Positions 35,269-44,398 of a DNA stretch of 64,000 bases are shown here, in pieces. Below the pieces are notes generated by a model that was given only the letters and a program-made list of their open reading frames with translations, was not told the DNA's origin and did not search any database. The DNA is taken from contig NZ_BCRN01000004.1 of the NCBI RefSeq assembly GCF_001552615.1, positions 310,001-374,000 of the forward strand, written 5' to 3'. The stretch comes from Millisia brevis NBRC 105863. Lineage in GTDB: Bacteria; Actinomycetota; Actinomycetes; Mycobacteriales; Mycobacteriaceae. Numbering within the stretch: position 1 is the first letter of the stretch; each line of letters opens with the position of its first letter. The position numbers and the translations under genes were made by a program.

Positions 35269-35965
35269 CCTTCTCCTGCTCGGCGCGATGCTCCTGCCGG
35301 GCCGGATCGCCGTTGCGCACCTGCACCAGCGACGCCCCGGCCAGCAGCGGCGCCACGAAGCCGGCGATCAGCGCGTCCGCGTCCGACCAGTCGAGGCTCG
35401 ACAACACCCGATCGCCGGCGCCGATACCCGCCTTCTCCGCCGCGGCCCGGGCGAGGTCGACGATGTCGCCGTCCACCTCGGCGACCGGTCGGCCCGCGCC
35501 GGGGGAGGAGGCGAAGCGGTCGCCCTGGAGACGCACCGATCCACCGAAGTCACCGATCCCGACCGGCAGCCCCGGTACCGCCAGGGCGAACGGGTCGAGC
35601 GGTACCGCGATCACCTCGTCGGCGTCCGCCCCGGCCGCCGCCTCGGCGGTGGTGAACGCGACATCGACCGGGTCGACGTCGTCGATGTCCCCCAGCGCGG
35701 CGACCTCGCCGCCGGCCCACCAGGTGCCGAGCAGGATCACCGCGGTCTGCCAGTGCACCGGCAGGGCGACCGCGACCCGGAAGCCGGGCAGCAGGCCGAA
35801 CTCGTCGCGCAGCAGATTGGCGGTCTTGGCCGCCCAGTTCGCCAACGTCACCGTCGACAGTTCGGTGCGCTCACCGGTCGCATCGTCGTAGTAGGTCAGC
35901 CGGGGCTGCGGGCGCCGATCGGCGGGGACGGCGTCGAGGATCACGTCGGTCAGTGTCTGCTGCAC
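35252..35965 (-). CDS. TIGR03089-type protein (short AMP-binding-like domain)
   Basis: 237 residues, like Rv3268, a Mycobacteriales family related to the N-terminal lobe of acyl-adenylating enzymes: RLTYYDDATGERTELSTVTLANWAAKTANLLRDEFGLLPG, GTWWAGGEVAAL, and DRVLSSLDWSDADALIAGFVAPLLAGASLV. The catalytic P-loop and C-terminal lobe of that superfamily are absent, as is usual for this group. Function unknown. It sits 54 bp after the LCP ligase gene on the same strand, as in mycobacteria. Start GTG 35965. Confidence 0.85.
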   Translation of the reverse strand: MQQTLTDVILDAVPADRRPQPRLTYYDDATGERTELSTVTLANWAAKTANLLRDEFGLLPGFRVAVALPVHWQTAVILLGTWWAGGEVAALGDIDDVDPVDVAFTTAEAAAGADADEVIAVPLDPFALAVPGLPVGIGDFGGSVRLQGDRFASSPGAGRPVAEVDGDIVDLARAAAEKAGIGAGDRVLSSLDWSDADALIAGFVAPLLAGASLVQVRNGDPARQEHRAEQEKVTRTL

Positions 35966-36019
35966 GGGTGTCGATTCTTCCCGGCCCGGTCGCGCCGCCG
36001 ACGGTCGGGGATCACCCGA

Positions 36020-37594
36020 CTAATTGACGCAGGGCGGCCCGTCGGTGGATGCCACGACCGTGGTGCCGGTCATCTCGGGGACCGAGGAGGTCGCCGAGAC
36101 GTCCGACGACGCCGAGGAGTCCGACGGAGCCGCGGAGTCGGTCGAGGGCGTACCGATCCCCGGGCCGCTGTAATCGCCGGCCAGCACGACCTGCACCGTG
36201 CCGGAGGGCAGCGAGTTGTCCTCCTCGACGGTGACCCCGCCCAGCGCGTCGGCGAGCTCGTTGGCCGCGTCGCGGTCGTCGGAGTTCGCGCGGACCGTAG
36301 TCTCCGAGACCGGCGAACCGTCGTTGTTGCCGACGGTGCCGGCGCCGTAGCCCATCCCGGTCAGGGTCTGCGAGACCGTCGCGGCCAGCCCTTCGACACC
36401 GCTGTCGTTGGCGACGTCGACCGTCAGCGCGGCGCGCCCGGCGGTCTCCGGCGTCGTGGTCGGATCCTCCCGGTTGACCAGATTCTCGAAGAAGACGCGA
36501 ACGTCGCCCTGGTTGACGTCGACCACCGATTCGCCGGAGGCGGTGCGCCCGTCCAGATCGACCACCGGAATGGTCTCGAAGTGGACGCTGCCCGCGGCCA
36601 GGTTTTGCAGGCGGCTCGCGAAGTCGAGAACGTTCCACTGCGCATCGAGCACCACCGACCGCTCGATCGCCTGCGAGATGCGGCCGACCGCCGCCGGGTC
36701 GGTCAGCGTGCGGGAACTGATCGCCGCCCCCGCCAGCGACGCCATGAAGGCCTGCTGCCGCACGATGCGGTCGAGGTCGCCGCGGGGCAGACCGTGGCGC
36801 TGCCGCACGAAGCTCAGGGCCTGCGAGCCGTTGAGCCGCTGCGGGCCGGCGGGGAAGTTGGCACCGGAGTACGGGTCGTCGACCGGGTTGTTCAGGCAGA
36901 CGTCGACGCCGCCGACCGCATCGGTCAGCAGGACGAAGCCGAGCAGGCCGATCTCCGCGTAGCGGTCGACCGAGACGCCGGTCAGGGTTTCGACGGCGTT
37001 GAACAGTGCTTCGCGCCCGGCCTCGGTCGCCTGCTGCTCGGCGGCGGTGCCGTCGGTCCCGGCTTCGACGAGCTTGCTCCGGGTCTCCTCGCGCACCGTT
37101 CCGTAGATCGAGTTGATCTTGGCCTTGCCGTGTCCGGCGAAGGCAACGTACGAGTCGCGGGGGATCGACACCGCGGTCGCCGACGAACCGTCGGCCGGGA
37201 TGCGCACCAGAATGATCGTGTCGGTGTTGTTGGAGCCCTCGTCGTCGCCGGCGAAGAGCATCGCCCGTTCCTGGTCGGAGAGCGGGTTGCCGTGGGCGTC
37301 GGTGCGGCTGTCGATACCGACGAGCAGGATGTCGATCGCACCGTCGTCGGTGGTGCCCAAGCCCAACCCGGCCGCGGTCGCCAGGTCGGATTGCACACTG
37401 TCGACCGTGCTCCAGGCGATGCCGGTCGCGACCATGATCGACACCGCGATCAGGGCGAGGACCACCCGTCCCCGGTGATGTCGTCGACCGGATCCCGCCG
37501 GCTTCGTCGGGGTCGGCGTCGCGACGGGTGCGGACCTGCCATCGGGCTCCGGGGGAGGCTGGCCCGCGTTGTGCCGCGGCTGACGATCCTGCAC
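36020..37594 (-). CDS. lcp1: LytR-CpsA-Psr family ligase (arabinogalactan-peptidoglycan)
   Basis: 524 residues. A cytoplasmic Pro-rich start, one transmembrane helix (VVLALIAVSIMVATGIAW, about 44-61), the LCP domain (LLVGIDSR near 90; VSIPRDSYV; AKINSIYG; SQALSFVRQRHGLPRGDLDRIVRQQAFM) and a C-terminal LytR_C domain (VDVANDSGVEGLAATVSQTLTGMGY, about 388-465) with a Ser/Thr-rich tail. Rv3267 (Lcp1), at the same place in M. tuberculosis, joins arabinogalactan to peptidoglycan. The conserved Arg and Asp residues of the active site are present. Start GTG 37594; divergent from rmlD. Confidence 0.93.
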   Translation of the reverse strand: MQDRQPRHNAGQPPPEPDGRSAPVATPTPTKPAGSGRRHHRGRVVLALIAVSIMVATGIAWSTVDSVQSDLATAAGLGLGTTDDGAIDILLVGIDSRTDAHGNPLSDQERAMLFAGDDEGSNNTDTIILVRIPADGSSATAVSIPRDSYVAFAGHGKAKINSIYGTVREETRSKLVEAGTDGTAAEQQATEAGREALFNAVETLTGVSVDRYAEIGLLGFVLLTDAVGGVDVCLNNPVDDPYSGANFPAGPQRLNGSQALSFVRQRHGLPRGDLDRIVRQQAFMASLAGAAISSRTLTDPAAVGRISQAIERSVVLDAQWNVLDFASRLQNLAAGSVHFETIPVVDLDGRTASGESVVDVNQGDVRVFFENLVNREDPTTTPETAGRAALTVDVANDSGVEGLAATVSQTLTGMGYGAGTVGNNDGSPVSETTVRANSDDRDAANELADALGGVTVEEDNSLPSGTVQVVLAGDYSGPGIGTPSTDSAAPSDSSASSDVSATSSVPEMTGTTVVASTDGPPCVN

Positions 37595-37676
37595 GGCACC
37601 ACGGTAGCGGCCGGTCGGCCTGTCGTCCGGGAGGCAGGACGGGTGTCAAGATTCCCGATCGTGTCAGACTTCCGGG

Positions 37677-38633
37677 GTGTCCGAGATTCGTGTGACCGGC
37701 GCCGGAGGGCAGGTCGGCCGGTGTCTGGTCCGATTCGGTTCGGGCGGTGGGGTCGTGGGATACGACTCCACCGAGTGGGACATCACGGACCCGACGGCGG
37801 CGGCGGACCTGGTGCGCCCCGGTGTGACGATCATCAACTGTGCCGCGTATACGGCGGTCGACGCCGCCGAGACCGATGAGGACACCGCGCGGCGGGTCAA
37901 CGAGCTCGGCCCCGACGTCCTGGCGCGGGCCTGCGCGGCGGCCGGAGCGCGGCTGATCCACCTGTCGACCGACTACGTCTTCGATGGTGCTTCCGGTGTC
38001 GTCGGCGCCGACGGTGTCGCCGGCGCGGCGGCCGTCCCCTACGAACCGGACGACCCGCCGGCGCCGCGTACCGCCTACGGGCGCACGAAGTGGGCCGGTG
38101 AGCGGGCGGTCCTCGCGTCGGGGGCGCGGGCGACCATCGTGCGCACCGCCGGCCTGTACACCGGCATCGGCACCGACTTCGTCGCCACGATGCTGCGCCT
38201 CGAACGGGAACGCGAGACCGTCGACGTGGTCACCGATCAGGTCACCTCGACGACGTACGCCCCCGACCTGGCCGCCGCGCTGCTCGATCTCGCGGCCCGC
38301 GACGTCGACGCCCCGATCCTGCATATGACCAACCCGGGGCCCGTGACCTGGTTCGACTTCGCCCGCGAGATCTTCGCCGGGGTGGGCGCCGACCCCGACC
38401 GGGTGCGGCCGACCACCGCCGCGCGCTTCGCCCGCCCGGCGCCCCGACCGGCCTACTCGGTGTTGTCGGATCGGTCCCGTGCGGAGGCCGGGCTGCCGCC
38501 GTTACGACCGAGACCGGAAGCACTGGCCGCGGCGCTCGAGGCGGCGTCGGCCGCACGCCGCGGACCCGGCGCCGCGGTCGGAGCGGACGCCGGCACGGCC
38601 GGTCGCGGAAAACCGACGGCGGGTACCGACTAG
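37677..38633 (+). CDS. rmlD: dTDP-4-dehydrorhamnose reductase
   Basis: 318 residues from GTG 37677. NADPH-binding start VTGAGGQVGRCLV, LIHLSTDYVFDGA, and the catalytic YGRTKWAGE (Tyr-x3-Lys). It makes dTDP-L-rhamnose, the donor used by the next gene's product for the arabinogalactan linker. The C-terminal tail after the reductase fold is low-complexity Ala/Gly. WbbL follows 10 bp later. Confidence 0.94.
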   Translation: MSEIRVTGAGGQVGRCLVRFGSGGGVVGYDSTEWDITDPTAAADLVRPGVTIINCAAYTAVDAAETDEDTARRVNELGPDVLARACAAAGARLIHLSTDYVFDGASGVVGADGVAGAAAVPYEPDDPPAPRTAYGRTKWAGERAVLASGARATIVRTAGLYTGIGTDFVATMLRLERERETVDVVTDQVTSTTYAPDLAAALLDLAARDVDAPILHMTNPGPVTWFDFAREIFAGVGADPDRVRPTTAARFARPAPRPAYSVLSDRSRAEAGLPPLRPRPEALAAALEAASAARRGPGAAVGADAGTAGRGKPTAGTD

Positions 38634-38643
38634 CGTATGCCGA

Positions 38644-39513
38644 GTGGGTGCGCCGCTGACCGTAGTTACCGTCACGTATTCGCCGGGTGAGCACCTGGCG
38701 GAGTTCCTCGACTCCCTGGCCGCGGCTACCTCGCGAGAGGTCGAGGTCGTCCTCGCCGACAACGGGTCGACCGACGGCGCGCCGGAGGGCGCGGCCGAGC
38801 GGTATCCGAACGTGCGACTGCTGCGCACCGGGGCGAACCTGGGCTATGGCGGTGGCGCCAATCGGGGGGTCGCCGAGATCGATCACGACGACGCCGAGTT
38901 CGTCATCGTCGCCAACCCGGATGTCCGCTGGACCCCCGGCAGCATCGACGAACTGCTGGCCGCCGCCGAACGGTGGCCCCGGGCCGGGTCGCTCGGCCCC
39001 CTGATCCGCGACCCCGACGGCACCCGCTACCCCTCCGCGCGGGCCGTCCCCGACCTGGCCACCGGCATCGGACACGCGCTGCTCGGCAACATCCGCCCGT
39101 CCAATCGATGGACCGAGCGCTACCGCCGGGACGCCGAGGTTCCCGGTGAGGAGCCGGTGGGCTGGCTGTCCGGCTCGTGCCTGCTGCTTCGGCGGGACGC
39201 CTTCGACGCGGTCGGCGGCTTCGACGAGCGCTACTTCATGTACATGGAGGACGTCGACCTCGGCGATCGGCTCGGCCGGGCCGGTTGGCTGAACGTCTAC
39301 GTGCCGGCGGCGGTGATCGTCCACGACAAGGGGCACGCCGCCGGGCGCCACCCCGAGACGATGCTGCCCGCCCACCATCGCAGCGCCTACCGCTTCCAGG
39401 CCGATCGGCACCCGCAGTGGTGGCAGGCCCCGTTGCGGGGTGCCCTGTGGGCCGGATTGGCGGTTCGTTCCCGCCTGGCCGTGGCCGCGGCCCGCAGGTC
39501 GCGGGGCGATTAA
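38644..39513 (+). CDS. wbbL: N-acetylglucosaminyl-diphosphodecaprenol rhamnosyltransferase
   Basis: 289 residues, GT2-family glycosyltransferase that adds rhamnose to decaprenyl-PP-GlcNAc, the arabinogalactan linkage unit, at the inner face of the membrane. VVTVTYSPGEHLAEFLDSL, LADNGSTDG, NLGYGGGANRG, VANPDVRWTPGSI, GWLSGSCLLLRRDAFDAVGGFDERYFMYMEDVDL (metal and base residues) are all present. GTG 38644 is the only in-frame start that fits the family. Same order (rmlD-wbbL-manB) as Rv3266c-Rv3264c. Confidence 0.94.
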   Translation: MGAPLTVVTVTYSPGEHLAEFLDSLAAATSREVEVVLADNGSTDGAPEGAAERYPNVRLLRTGANLGYGGGANRGVAEIDHDDAEFVIVANPDVRWTPGSIDELLAAAERWPRAGSLGPLIRDPDGTRYPSARAVPDLATGIGHALLGNIRPSNRWTERYRRDAEVPGEEPVGWLSGSCLLLRRDAFDAVGGFDERYFMYMEDVDLGDRLGRAGWLNVYVPAAVIVHDKGHAAGRHPETMLPAHHRSAYRFQADRHPQWWQAPLRGALWAGLAVRSRLAVAAARRSRGD

Positions 39514-39702
39514 CAATCCCTCGGTCGTGATTCGGACGAACGTTCGAGTCGATCGATGTGGTTCGAACATGCAGAATCGACGGTGTCGACGTTTCGGTCG
39601 GCACACGTACTGTGGGGGGAATCCGGTGAGCCCGCGAGAGTTTGCCGGGTCGACAGCCGTGAGAGCGCCATACGGTGTTCCGGCGAAAGGGGTGCGCATA
39701 TC

Positions 39703-40827
39703 GTGACCGAAGCTACGCATCAAGCCGTTGGGGAATCGGTCATACCGCCCATCGGGAGTAGGGCGCCCGACGCGGTTGTCCTGGTGGGCGGCAAGGGGAC
39801 TCGGCTGCGGCCGCTCACCCTGTCGGCGCCGAAGCCGATGCTTCCGACCGCGGGCCTGCCATTTCTGACCCATCTGCTCGCGCGAATTCGCGCTGCCGGA
39901 ATTACGCACGTGATTCTGAGCACCTCGTTCAAAGCCGAGATTTTCGAGAAGCACTTCGGTGACGGCTCGGAGCTCGGACTGGAACTGGAATATGTCACCG
40001 AAACCGAGCCGCTCGGGACCGGTGGCGGAATTCGCAATGTCCTGCCCAAGCTGCGTTCCGACGAGGTCGTGATCTTCAACGGTGACGTGCTGAGCGGCAC
40101 CGACGTCGGTGCGGTTCTCGATACCCACCGCACCAATTCCGCCGATGTCACCCTGCACCTGGTGCGGGTCGGCGACCCGCGCGCCTTCGGCTGCGTGCCG
40201 ACCGACGCCGACGGCCGGGTCACCGCCTTCCTGGAGAAGACGCAGGACCCGCCGACCGATCAGATCAACGCGGGGTGCTACGTCTTCAGCCGATCGGTGA
40301 TCGAGAAGATCCCGAGCGATCGGCCGGTCTCCGTCGAGCGCGAGGTCTTCCCGGCTCTGCTCGCCGACGATCGTCGGCTGTTCGGCTTCGTCGACCACGC
40401 CTACTGGCGCGATATGGGCACACCCGAGGACTTCGTGCGCGGCTCGGCCGACCTGGTGCGCGGAATCGCGCCGTCGCCGGCCCTGGAGGGCCCGCGCAGC
40501 GAGTCGTTGGTGCGCCCGGGAGCGAGCGTCGCCGACGGTGCCTTCCTGGTCGGCGGCACGGTCGTGGGCCGCGGCGCCGAGATCGCCGGTGGGGCACGCC
40601 TGGACGGTGCGGTGATCTTCGACGGCGCGGTCGTCGAGGCCGGCGCGGTGATCGAGCGGTCGATCATCGGCTTCGGTGCCCGGATCGGACCGCGGGCACT
40701 GATCCGCGACGCGGTGATCGGCGACGGCGCGCAGATCGGTGCCCGCTGCGAACTGCTGCGCGGCGCGCGGGTGTGGCCCGGAGTCGAGCTTCCCGACGGT
40801 GGCTTGCGCTTCTCGACCGACGTCTGA
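39703..40827 (+). CDS. manB: mannose-1-phosphate guanylyltransferase
   Basis: 374 residues from GTG 39703, preceded by AAAGGGG. Nucleotidyltransferase signature VVLVGGKGTRLRPLTLSAPKPMLP, sugar-site residues in IFNGDVLSGTD, VEYVTETEPLGTGGGI-like segment and INAGCYVF; the C-terminal third is a left-handed beta-helix of hexapeptide repeats (VRPGASVADGAFLVGGTVVGRGAEIAGG). It makes GDP-mannose for lipomannan and related glycans. The 189-bp upstream gap contains CGAACGTTCG and GTTCGAAC palindromes but no recognised operator. Confidence 0.92.
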   Translation: MTEATHQAVGESVIPPIGSRAPDAVVLVGGKGTRLRPLTLSAPKPMLPTAGLPFLTHLLARIRAAGITHVILSTSFKAEIFEKHFGDGSELGLELEYVTETEPLGTGGGIRNVLPKLRSDEVVIFNGDVLSGTDVGAVLDTHRTNSADVTLHLVRVGDPRAFGCVPTDADGRVTAFLEKTQDPPTDQINAGCYVFSRSVIEKIPSDRPVSVEREVFPALLADDRRLFGFVDHAYWRDMGTPEDFVRGSADLVRGIAPSPALEGPRSESLVRPGASVADGAFLVGGTVVGRGAEIAGGARLDGAVIFDGAVVEAGAVIERSIIGFGARIGPRALIRDAVIGDGAQIGARCELLRGARVWPGVELPDGGLRFSTDV

Positions 40828-40844
40828 GAGCAGCCCACCGAGGG

Positions 40845-42596
40845 TCACCGATCGACCGACTCCGGGATACGCAGCGAGCGCACGAGCTCCCGGTACAGCG
40901 GGCTGTCGTCGAGCAATCGCTGATGCGTACCGGCGGCGACGGCGCGGCCGGCGTCCATCACGATGATCTGGTCGGCGTCGACGACGGTCGAGAGCCGGTG
41001 GGCGATGGTGATCGCCGCGCGGTGCGCGGTGTGCTGCCGGATCACCCGGTGGACGGCCCGCTCCGAGATGCCGTCGACCTGCGCGGTCACCTCGTCCAGC
41101 AGCAACACATCGGGCCGGCGCAGCAACGCCCGGGCCAAACCGATGCGCTGCCGTTGGCCGCCCGAGATGCCGGTGTCGTCCAACGTGCTGTCCAGCCCCG
41201 CCGGCAGTCCGAACAGGAAGTCGTCGAGGCGCAGATCGTGCAGCACGGCCCGCATCTGTGACTCGGTCGCCTCGGGAGCGGAGAACGCCAGGTTCTCCCG
41301 GAGCGTGCCCGGAATCAGCGGGGTCTCCTGTTCCACATAGGCGAGGCGGCGACGCACACCCGAGGGGCCGAGCGTGGTCGACGCGGTCCCTCCGAGCAGG
41401 ATCGTGCCCTCGGCCGGTTCGAGGAACTGCAGGATCAGCGACAACACCGTCGTCTTTCCCGCGCCGGAGGGTCCGACGATCGCGGTATGCCCCCGCGCGG
41501 GAACGGTCAGCGACAGCCCGTCGACCACGATCGGCCCGTCCGGCGTGTAGCGGGCCGACACGCCCCGGAACTGGACGGCCGGCTCACGATCGTCGCGATC
41601 CTCGGATGCCGGGGCGGCGTCGGGCGTGATCGCCTCCACCGGCAGGGCGCGGATATCGCGGACCCGGCCGGCGGCGGCGATTCCGGCCTGCAGGGTGGTC
41701 AGATGCTGGGCCAATTCGGTGACCGGCCCCAGCAGCCCGAACGCGTAGAGCAGGAAGGCGATCAGGGTCGACACCGTGATCGCACCCTCGGCGACGCGCC
41801 AGGCGCCGAAGCCGAGGATCACGATGATCGCCGCCTGCATACCGGCCAGCCCGATACTCCAGGCCAGTGCCTCGCGGCGGACGGCCGCGATGCTGTGATC
41901 GCGCGCCTCGACGGCGTGCTCGATCACCCGGTCGATCCGGCGCTCCTCGGCGCCGGCGACCTTCACGGTCTTGATCGCCCGCAGCGTGCCGTCCAACTCG
42001 GTGCCGAGCCGGCCCAGCGAGGCCTGCGCCCACTCCTGCAGCCGGCCGATCGCGGGAACGAGCACCGCGAAGATGGCCCCGATGATGACCACCGCGGTCA
42101 CGGCGGCCACGGTCAACGGGGTGTCGAGCACGAACATCAAGGTCAGGGTGCCCGCCAACATGATGAAGCCGTTGACCAGGCCGACGAGGCTCGACGACGC
42201 CGCTTCGCGCAGCAGCACCGTGTCGCTGGTGACCCTGGTCAGCAGGTCTCCTCGCGGCCGCTGCAGCAGCGGCAACACCCGCGCGCGGATCATCCGACCG
42301 ATCATCTCCGCGCGGGCGTCGAAGACGATGGCCTCGGCGAACGTCCCGAGCAGTACCCACTGCCACCAGCTGACCGCGGTCCCGGCGATCAGCAGGCCCA
42401 CCAGCAGCAGGATCGGCCACAGGATCGATCCGCCCACCGCGAGCTCGTCGAGGATCCACTTCGTCGCGAGTGGATTGGCCAATTCCGTCGCCGACACCAC
42501 CAGTCCCAGCACGAGGGCCAGCGCCAACGCGCCCCTGTGTGGGCGCGCGAACGACCACAGGATCCGCCATCGAGACCAAGAATTCGAACCGGTCAT
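40845..42596 (-). CDS. ABC transporter, fused permease-ATPase (multidrug type)
   Basis: 583 residues: six-helix membrane domain (residues about 15-310) fused to an ATPase with Walker A VGPSGAGKTT, signature ISGGQRQRIGLARAL, Walker B VLLLDEVTAQVD and switch IAHRLS. This half-transporter architecture works as a dimer and usually exports drugs or lipids. The divergent TetR gene, 67 bp away with a palindrome between, is its likely regulator. Start ATG 42596 with AGGA close before it. Confidence 0.93.
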   Translation of the reverse strand: MTGSNSWSRWRILWSFARPHRGALALALVLGLVVSATELANPLATKWILDELAVGGSILWPILLLVGLLIAGTAVSWWQWVLLGTFAEAIVFDARAEMIGRMIRARVLPLLQRPRGDLLTRVTSDTVLLREAASSSLVGLVNGFIMLAGTLTLMFVLDTPLTVAAVTAVVIIGAIFAVLVPAIGRLQEWAQASLGRLGTELDGTLRAIKTVKVAGAEERRIDRVIEHAVEARDHSIAAVRREALAWSIGLAGMQAAIIVILGFGAWRVAEGAITVSTLIAFLLYAFGLLGPVTELAQHLTTLQAGIAAAGRVRDIRALPVEAITPDAAPASEDRDDREPAVQFRGVSARYTPDGPIVVDGLSLTVPARGHTAIVGPSGAGKTTVLSLILQFLEPAEGTILLGGTASTTLGPSGVRRRLAYVEQETPLIPGTLRENLAFSAPEATESQMRAVLHDLRLDDFLFGLPAGLDSTLDDTGISGGQRQRIGLARALLRRPDVLLLDEVTAQVDGISERAVHRVIRQHTAHRAAITIAHRLSTVVDADQIIVMDAGRAVAAGTHQRLLDDSPLYRELVRSLRIPESVDR

Positions 42597-42605
42597 TTCC
42601 TAATG

Positions 42606-42619
42606 GGACACCACTGTCC
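42606..42619. promoter_or_regulatory. GGACA-N4-TGTCC inverted repeat between ABC and TetR genes
   Basis: Perfect 5-bp arms around CCAC, 10 bp upstream of the ABC gene start and about 45 bp upstream of the TetR start. Short for a TetR operator; a wider imperfect site may surround it. Confidence 0.45.
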
Positions 42620-42663
42620 TATTTTTGGTCAACGGGATTTACTGGGGACGTGGAGGTCGGCCG

Positions 42664-43188
42664 ATGACGGAGAGCGCGACGCGGGAACGGACCCGCCGCG
42701 CGGTCCTGGCGGCCGCCATCGACATCCTGCGTGAGGATCCCGCGGCGTCGATGGCGCAGGTGGCCGCCGGTGCGGGTGTGGCCCGTAGCACCCTGCACCG
42801 CTACTACCCGGATCGGCCCGCGTTGATCGCCGGTATCGAGGACTTCGTCGCCGGCGTCTACGAGAGCGCGCTGGACGCGGCGCGGGTCGACGAGGGGAGC
42901 GCCGCCGACGCGCTGCGCCGCGCGGTCGGGGAATTGATCGAGCAGATGCAGATCCTGGCGTGGTGGCTGGACGTCGACGATGACGGGAACGATGCGCGAC
43001 TCGAGGCCGTCGTCGCGCGCGGTCACCGCGACGGCTCCGTCGACCCGGCCATGGATGTCGCCTGGATCGAGGCGATGCTCTGGTCGGGCCTGTGGTCGGC
43101 GCACTATCTCGTCCGATCGGGCACGTATCGGATGCCGGAGGCCCGGGACCTGTGCATCCGCACCTTCGCGAAGGTCATCACGCCGTAG
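42664..43188 (+). CDS. TetR-family regulator of the ABC exporter
   Basis: 174 residues from ATG 42664, preceded by GGAGG. Helix-turn-helix: RAVLAAAIDILREDPAASMAQVAAGAGVARSTLHRYYPDRPALI (about residues 11-55). The C-terminal ligand domain has Trp-rich stretches (ILAWWLDVDDD; WIEAMLWSGLWSAHYL), fitting a hydrophobic ligand. Divergent from the ABC exporter gene, a usual drug-responsive repressor arrangement. Confidence 0.9.
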   Translation: MTESATRERTRRAVLAAAIDILREDPAASMAQVAAGAGVARSTLHRYYPDRPALIAGIEDFVAGVYESALDAARVDEGSAADALRRAVGELIEQMQILAWWLDVDDDGNDARLEAVVARGHRDGSVDPAMDVAWIEAMLWSGLWSAHYLVRSGTYRMPEARDLCIRTFAKVITP

Positions 43189-43304
43189 GAGAGACGTTCC
43201 CGGGCGCTGCCGCCGAGCCGTCCGGGCCGCCGTATGGCGGTATGTCCGGGGAGGGGGACAACTCACAGTCCGTCCGGTCGACGCCGATCGGTTCTGCGGC
43301 AATC

Positions 43305-44342
43305 ATGGGCGAGATGGACGCCATCGTGATCGGAGCAGGGATAGCCGGGGTCTCCCTGGCCTACGAGTTGTCGGCCGACCGCGAGGTCGTGTTGCTGGAG
43401 GCGGAGTCCTCCCCGGCCACGCATACCACCGGCCGTTCCGCCGCGACCTGGATCGGCAGCTACGGTCCGCCGATCGTCCGCCGGTTCGCGGCCGAGAGCC
43501 TGCCGCTGCTGCTCGACCCGCCGTTCGAGACCGACGGTCCGGTCGCCACGCCGATGTCCTGCCTGTGGATCGGCATCAACGGCCGCGACGACGACGTCCG
43601 ACGGCTCGCGCAGGACACCGGGTCGACCCTGGTGGACGGCGCCGAGGCCGAACGGCTCTGCCCGGTCCTGCGACCGGGCGCCGTGGCGGTTGCCGCCTGG
43701 GACGAGACCGCCAAGGATCTCGACGTGATGGGCCTGCACCAGGGCTATCTGCGGGCCTTCCGCGCGCGCGGCGGCACCCTGGTCACCTCGGCCCGGGTGG
43801 TCGAGGCGGCGCGCGACGGCGCCGACTGGGTGGTGACCACCACGGCCGGGGACGTCTTCCGCGCCCCGCTGGTGGTCAACGCCGCCGGCGCCTGGGGTGA
43901 CATCGTCGGCGCCGTCTTCGGCGCGGAGCGGCTGCGCCTCGAGCCCCGGCGTCGGACGATCTTCCAATCGCCGACCCGCGCGGATCTGACGGGCGTGCCG
44001 TTCACCGCGGGCATCGACGACGGCTTCTACTTCAAGGCGGAGGGCGACACGGTCCTCTGCTCGCCGCAGGACGCCACCCTGCAGGAACCGGGCAGTCCGC
44101 GCCCGGACGAATTGGAGATCGCCCGGGCGATGGAGGCGGTCAACGAGGTCACGACGCTCGGGCTGCGCAGCGTGCGCACCTCCTGGGCCGGGCTGCGTAC
44201 CTTCGCCCCCGACGGGAACCCGGTCGTCCGCTGGGACGAGAAGGCGGAGGGCTACTTCTGGTTCGTCGGACAGGCGGGGTACGGGATCCAGATGGCGCCG
44301 GCCCTCGCCCGCCACGGCGCCGAGTTGATTCGCGCCGCCTGA
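43305..44342 (+). CDS. FAD-dependent (DAO-family) oxidoreductase
   Basis: 345 residues from ATG 43305 (ATG 43314 also possible). FAD-binding start AIVIGAGIAGVSLAYELSADREVVLLEAE, then THTTGRSAATW, the second FAD segment VVNAAGAWGDIVG, and C-terminal WAGLRTFAPDGNPVVRWDE with WFVGQAGYGIQMAPALA. Closest in layout to D-arginine dehydrogenase-type enzymes of the DAO family, which oxidise D-amino acids. Substrate not decided. Follows the TetR gene by 116 bp and converges with the salicylate ligase gene. Confidence 0.88.
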   Translation: MGEMDAIVIGAGIAGVSLAYELSADREVVLLEAESSPATHTTGRSAATWIGSYGPPIVRRFAAESLPLLLDPPFETDGPVATPMSCLWIGINGRDDDVRRLAQDTGSTLVDGAEAERLCPVLRPGAVAVAAWDETAKDLDVMGLHQGYLRAFRARGGTLVTSARVVEAARDGADWVVTTTAGDVFRAPLVVNAAGAWGDIVGAVFGAERLRLEPRRRTIFQSPTRADLTGVPFTAGIDDGFYFKAEGDTVLCSPQDATLQEPGSPRPDELEIARAMEAVNEVTTLGLRSVRTSWAGLRTFAPDGNPVVRWDEKAEGYFWFVGQAGYGIQMAPALARHGAELIRAA

Positions 44343-44398
44343 CCGACGCTGCCCGACCGCCGACGCCGCCCGACCGACTCGCGCCGTCGGAGTTTGCC

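Noticed and set aside
36012-38324. Long minus-strand frame across lcp1 and rmlD
   Set aside because: It is antisense to rmlD and out of frame with lcp1; the protein is Arg-rich nonsense.
39531-39575. Possible SOS (LexA) box near CGAACGTTCG / GTTCGAAC
   Set aside because: Actinobacterial SOS boxes need four bases between TCGAAC and GTTCGA; neither palindrome fits.
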